From the NCBI GenBank assembly GCA_902494515.1, contig CABUTS010000048.1:1-21473 (forward strand): a DNA stretch of 21,473 nucleotides. Reading direction: 5' to 3'. The notes beneath the pieces were generated by a model. It was not told where the DNA came from. It did not search any database and saw only the letters and a program-made list of their open reading frames with translations. This DNA comes from an uncultured Muribaculaceae bacterium (GTDB lineage: Bacteria > Bacteroidota > Bacteroidia > Bacteroidales > Muribaculaceae). Both the position numbers and the translations under genes were made by a program. Numbering within the stretch: position 1 is the first letter of the stretch; each line of letters begins with the position of its first letter. This document shows, piece after piece, positions 19,888-21,473 of the stretch.

Positions 19888-21473
19888 TCAGAAGCGGAAG
19901 CCGAGGGTTGCCACGAGGTGCGAGCGGTTGTCGGTGAGCTTCCAGGAGGGAGCAGCGGCCCAGACGTTGTCGTAGTCAACGAACGGGGTGAAGGCGTTGA
20001 AGGTGGATTCGCGCTTCGAGTAGAGGTAAGCCATGTCGAAGTAGAAACCGCCGCTGCGGTAGCCGAAGCCGAAGGAGATATTGTTGGTGTCGTCGTCAAC
20101 GCGGTACGAGGGGTTCTGGCCTGCGGTGGAGATGGTGCGGGCTACGTTGGCGGCATTCTGCTCAGTGAAGTTGTTGGCATCCCTGAACTCGTTGGAGCAA
20201 GCCGAGGCGATGTAGTTGTAACCTGCGCGGAGCGAGAACTGCGGGGTGATGCGGAACTCGGCGCCGAGACGCAGCGAGGATGTGCCCTTGTAGTAGTCCG
20301 ATATGTTGTTGTTATTGTAGGTCATGTTGTCGCCGTCGGCCCATTTGAGCTTCATGTCGTTGTAGGCGTCATACTGGTAGTCGGCGCTGATGATGGCGCG
20401 GCCACCGATTACGCCAGCCATACCGAACATCAGTTTCCAGGGGGTGTTGAGCTTGAAATCGTAGTCGTCCCAGGGGGTGCTTTCGGAGCCGCTGAAGCGG
20501 TAGCCGGCCGTCTCGTAAGAGGAGAAGTCGAAGTCAGTGTCGCCGTAGCTCGAGCTACTCAGCGAGTAGTAGGTCGGAGTGTGGACGGCCAGACCGATGC
20601 GGAATTCCTGAATGGGTTTCACGATCACACCTATCTTGAAGTTAGCGCCGGAACCGGACACCTTCTTGTAGGCCATAAGGTCGGAGTGGTTTGCGGTGCC
20701 GAGTTCGTAACCGGCGGGATGCGAGGGAACGAGTGCCCGGTCGATGAATTCGCTGTAATAGTAATCCTGCTCGAAGTCGAGGTCGGTGATGCCGACGCCG
20801 ATACCCCAGTAGAGGATATTCATTACGGAACCGCCGAGCGAGATATTGTACTCATCTACGTGGCCGCGTTCGCGGATGTTAAAGATGGCGTTGCCCGACG
20901 AAGGATCGATCTTATTACCGGCTCCGTCGACGCCGCCGTGCTGCCATAGGCCGCGGTACTGGTCGGTTTCATAGATATTGCCGTCCTCCATGTAGGTTTC
21001 GGAGTTGATCATTCCGGAGTTGTAGAAGAGGATGCTCATCCAGTCGGGGGCATTGCTGCTGTAGTTGTCGTAGGGGTAGAGGGTATTGCCGTTGGTGGGG
21101 TCACTCTTCCAGAGCAGGTCGGGAGCGGTGCCGTTGGTAATCCCGGCGATGTAGTTGGTGAGCGACGACTGCATCGAAGCCTGTCCGCCGGTGTACTGGC
21201 GGTTGTAGCGCATGATCCGGTCGTAGGAGAAACCCCAGGAGATGGTGTTTTCATCGTTGTCGCCGAAGGTCATTGTACCTACGTAGCCGGCGTTGTCGAC
21301 GTTGAACAGTGTGTTTGTCTCGCTGTTGGAGTAGCCTCCGGCTGCGGTCTTGTTCGACATGAAGTCGAGACCGAGGGTGATGCCGATGTCGCTGCCGCGG
21401 TATACGCCGATACCGGCGGGGTTCTGGCGGAGCGTGGAGAGGTCGGCACCGAGTGCGGTGAAGGCGCCGCCCA
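19888..21473 (-). CDS. OmpP1/FadL/TodX-like outer-membrane protein (5' end outside window)
   Basis: The reading frame runs without a stop from the window edge (21473) to TGA at 19888-19890, about 528 residues. The first residues visible, GGAFTALGADLSTLRQNPAG, then IGVYRGSDIGITLGLDF, match the start of mature OmpP1/FadL-type proteins of Bacteroidetes (MGGAFTALGxDxxxxxxNPAG), so only the signal peptide and a few residues are missing. The Met at 21360 is internal. The rest is rich in alternating-polarity strands with many Tyr, Asn, Ser and Asp residues in loops, and ends LVATLGFRF with a terminal Phe, as expected for a BAM-inserted barrel. Such proteins carry hydrophobic compounds such as fatty acids across the outer membrane; the substrate here is unknown. 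Confidence 0.85.
   Translation of the reverse strand, partial: GGAFTALGADLSTLRQNPAGIGVYRGSDIGITLGLDFMSNKTAAGGYSNSETNTLFNVDNAGYVGTMTFGDNDENTISWGFSYDRIMRYNRQYTGGQASMQSSLTNYIAGITNGTAPDLLWKSDPTNGNTLYPYDNYSSNAPDWMSILFYNSGMINSETYMEDGNIYETDQYRGLWQHGGVDGAGNKIDPSSGNAIFNIRERGHVDEYNISLGGSVMNILYWGIGVGITDLDFEQDYYYSEFIDRALVPSHPAGYELGTANHSDLMAYKKVSGSGANFKIGVIVKPIQEFRIGLAVHTPTYYSLSSSSYGDTDFDFSSYETAGYRFSGSESTPWDDYDFKLNTPWKLMFGMAGVIGGRAIISADYQYDAYNDMKLKWADGDNMTYNNNNISDYYKGTSSLRLGAEFRITPQFSLRAGYNYIASACSNEFRDANNFTEQNAANVARTISTAGQNPSYRVDDDTNNISFGFGYRSGGFYFDMAYLYSKRESTFNAFTPFVDYDNVWAAAPSWKLTDNRSHLVATLGFRF

Noticed and set aside
19918..20949. 343-codon plus-strand frame in the OmpP1/FadL-like gene
   Set aside because: It is antisense to a clear beta-barrel gene, and no motif is visible.

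Overview
The window looks like chromosome from a Bacteroidales bacterium, most likely a gut member of the Muribaculaceae or a close relative. Coding DNA is G+C-rich while the gaps are A+T-rich. Starts lack clear Shine-Dalgarno sites, and three gaps carry the Bacteroidetes promoter pair (TTTG-like -33, TAnnTTTG -7). The gene set fits: a DUF4835/PorD-like protein, a Pif1-TPR helicase fusion, an iron-type superoxide dismutase, an OmpP1/FadL barrel and a porin O/P-type barrel. The family-level placement is inference from gene content. I saw no rRNA, tRNA, insertion sequence, prophage or CRISPR array.

Layout. 1-336 (+) is the 3' end of a U32-family peptidase gene. About 415-5314 (+) is one compact operon with its own promoter: iorA, iorB, a class I/II aminotransferase and an acetyl-CoA hydrolase/transferase-family CoA-transferase. 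It ends at a perfect 23-bp inverted repeat (5337-5387) that also faces the converging minus-strand porin. From 5404 to the right edge everything is on the minus strand. In transcription order, right to left: an OmpP1/FadL-like protein (5'-truncated by the window edge), a Pif1-like helicase with C-terminal TPRs, superoxide dismutase, a secreted GH31 glycosidase, then the cluster dnaN - 3'-5' exonuclease - coaBC - DUF4835 - recN - rlmB, then the porin-like protein.

How the genes work together. The plus-strand operon reads as a complete oxidative amino-acid fermentation route. Transamination gives a 2-oxo acid (most likely an arylpyruvate). IorAB converts it oxidatively to an acyl-CoA and reduces ferredoxin. 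The CoA-transferase frees the acid while keeping the thioester for energy conservation. The expected end products would be arylacetates or branched-chain acids. The dnaN-to-rlmB block is a housekeeping cluster for replication, DNA repair, CoA synthesis and 23S rRNA methylation, read from a recognisable promoter upstream of dnaN.

Most unusual signal. Most gaps longer than about 80 bp carry their own short tandem repeat (about 14-32 bp period, 2-5 copies). Each is unrelated in sequence to the others and many lie just downstream of a stop codon. Related repetition appears inside the stretched linker of CoaBC. A second unexplained region is the roughly 550-bp gap between sod and the GH31 gene. 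It is strongly A+T-rich in the middle and holds two sizeable inverted repeats, an intrinsic terminator with no nearby gene, two tandem arrays and a promoter.
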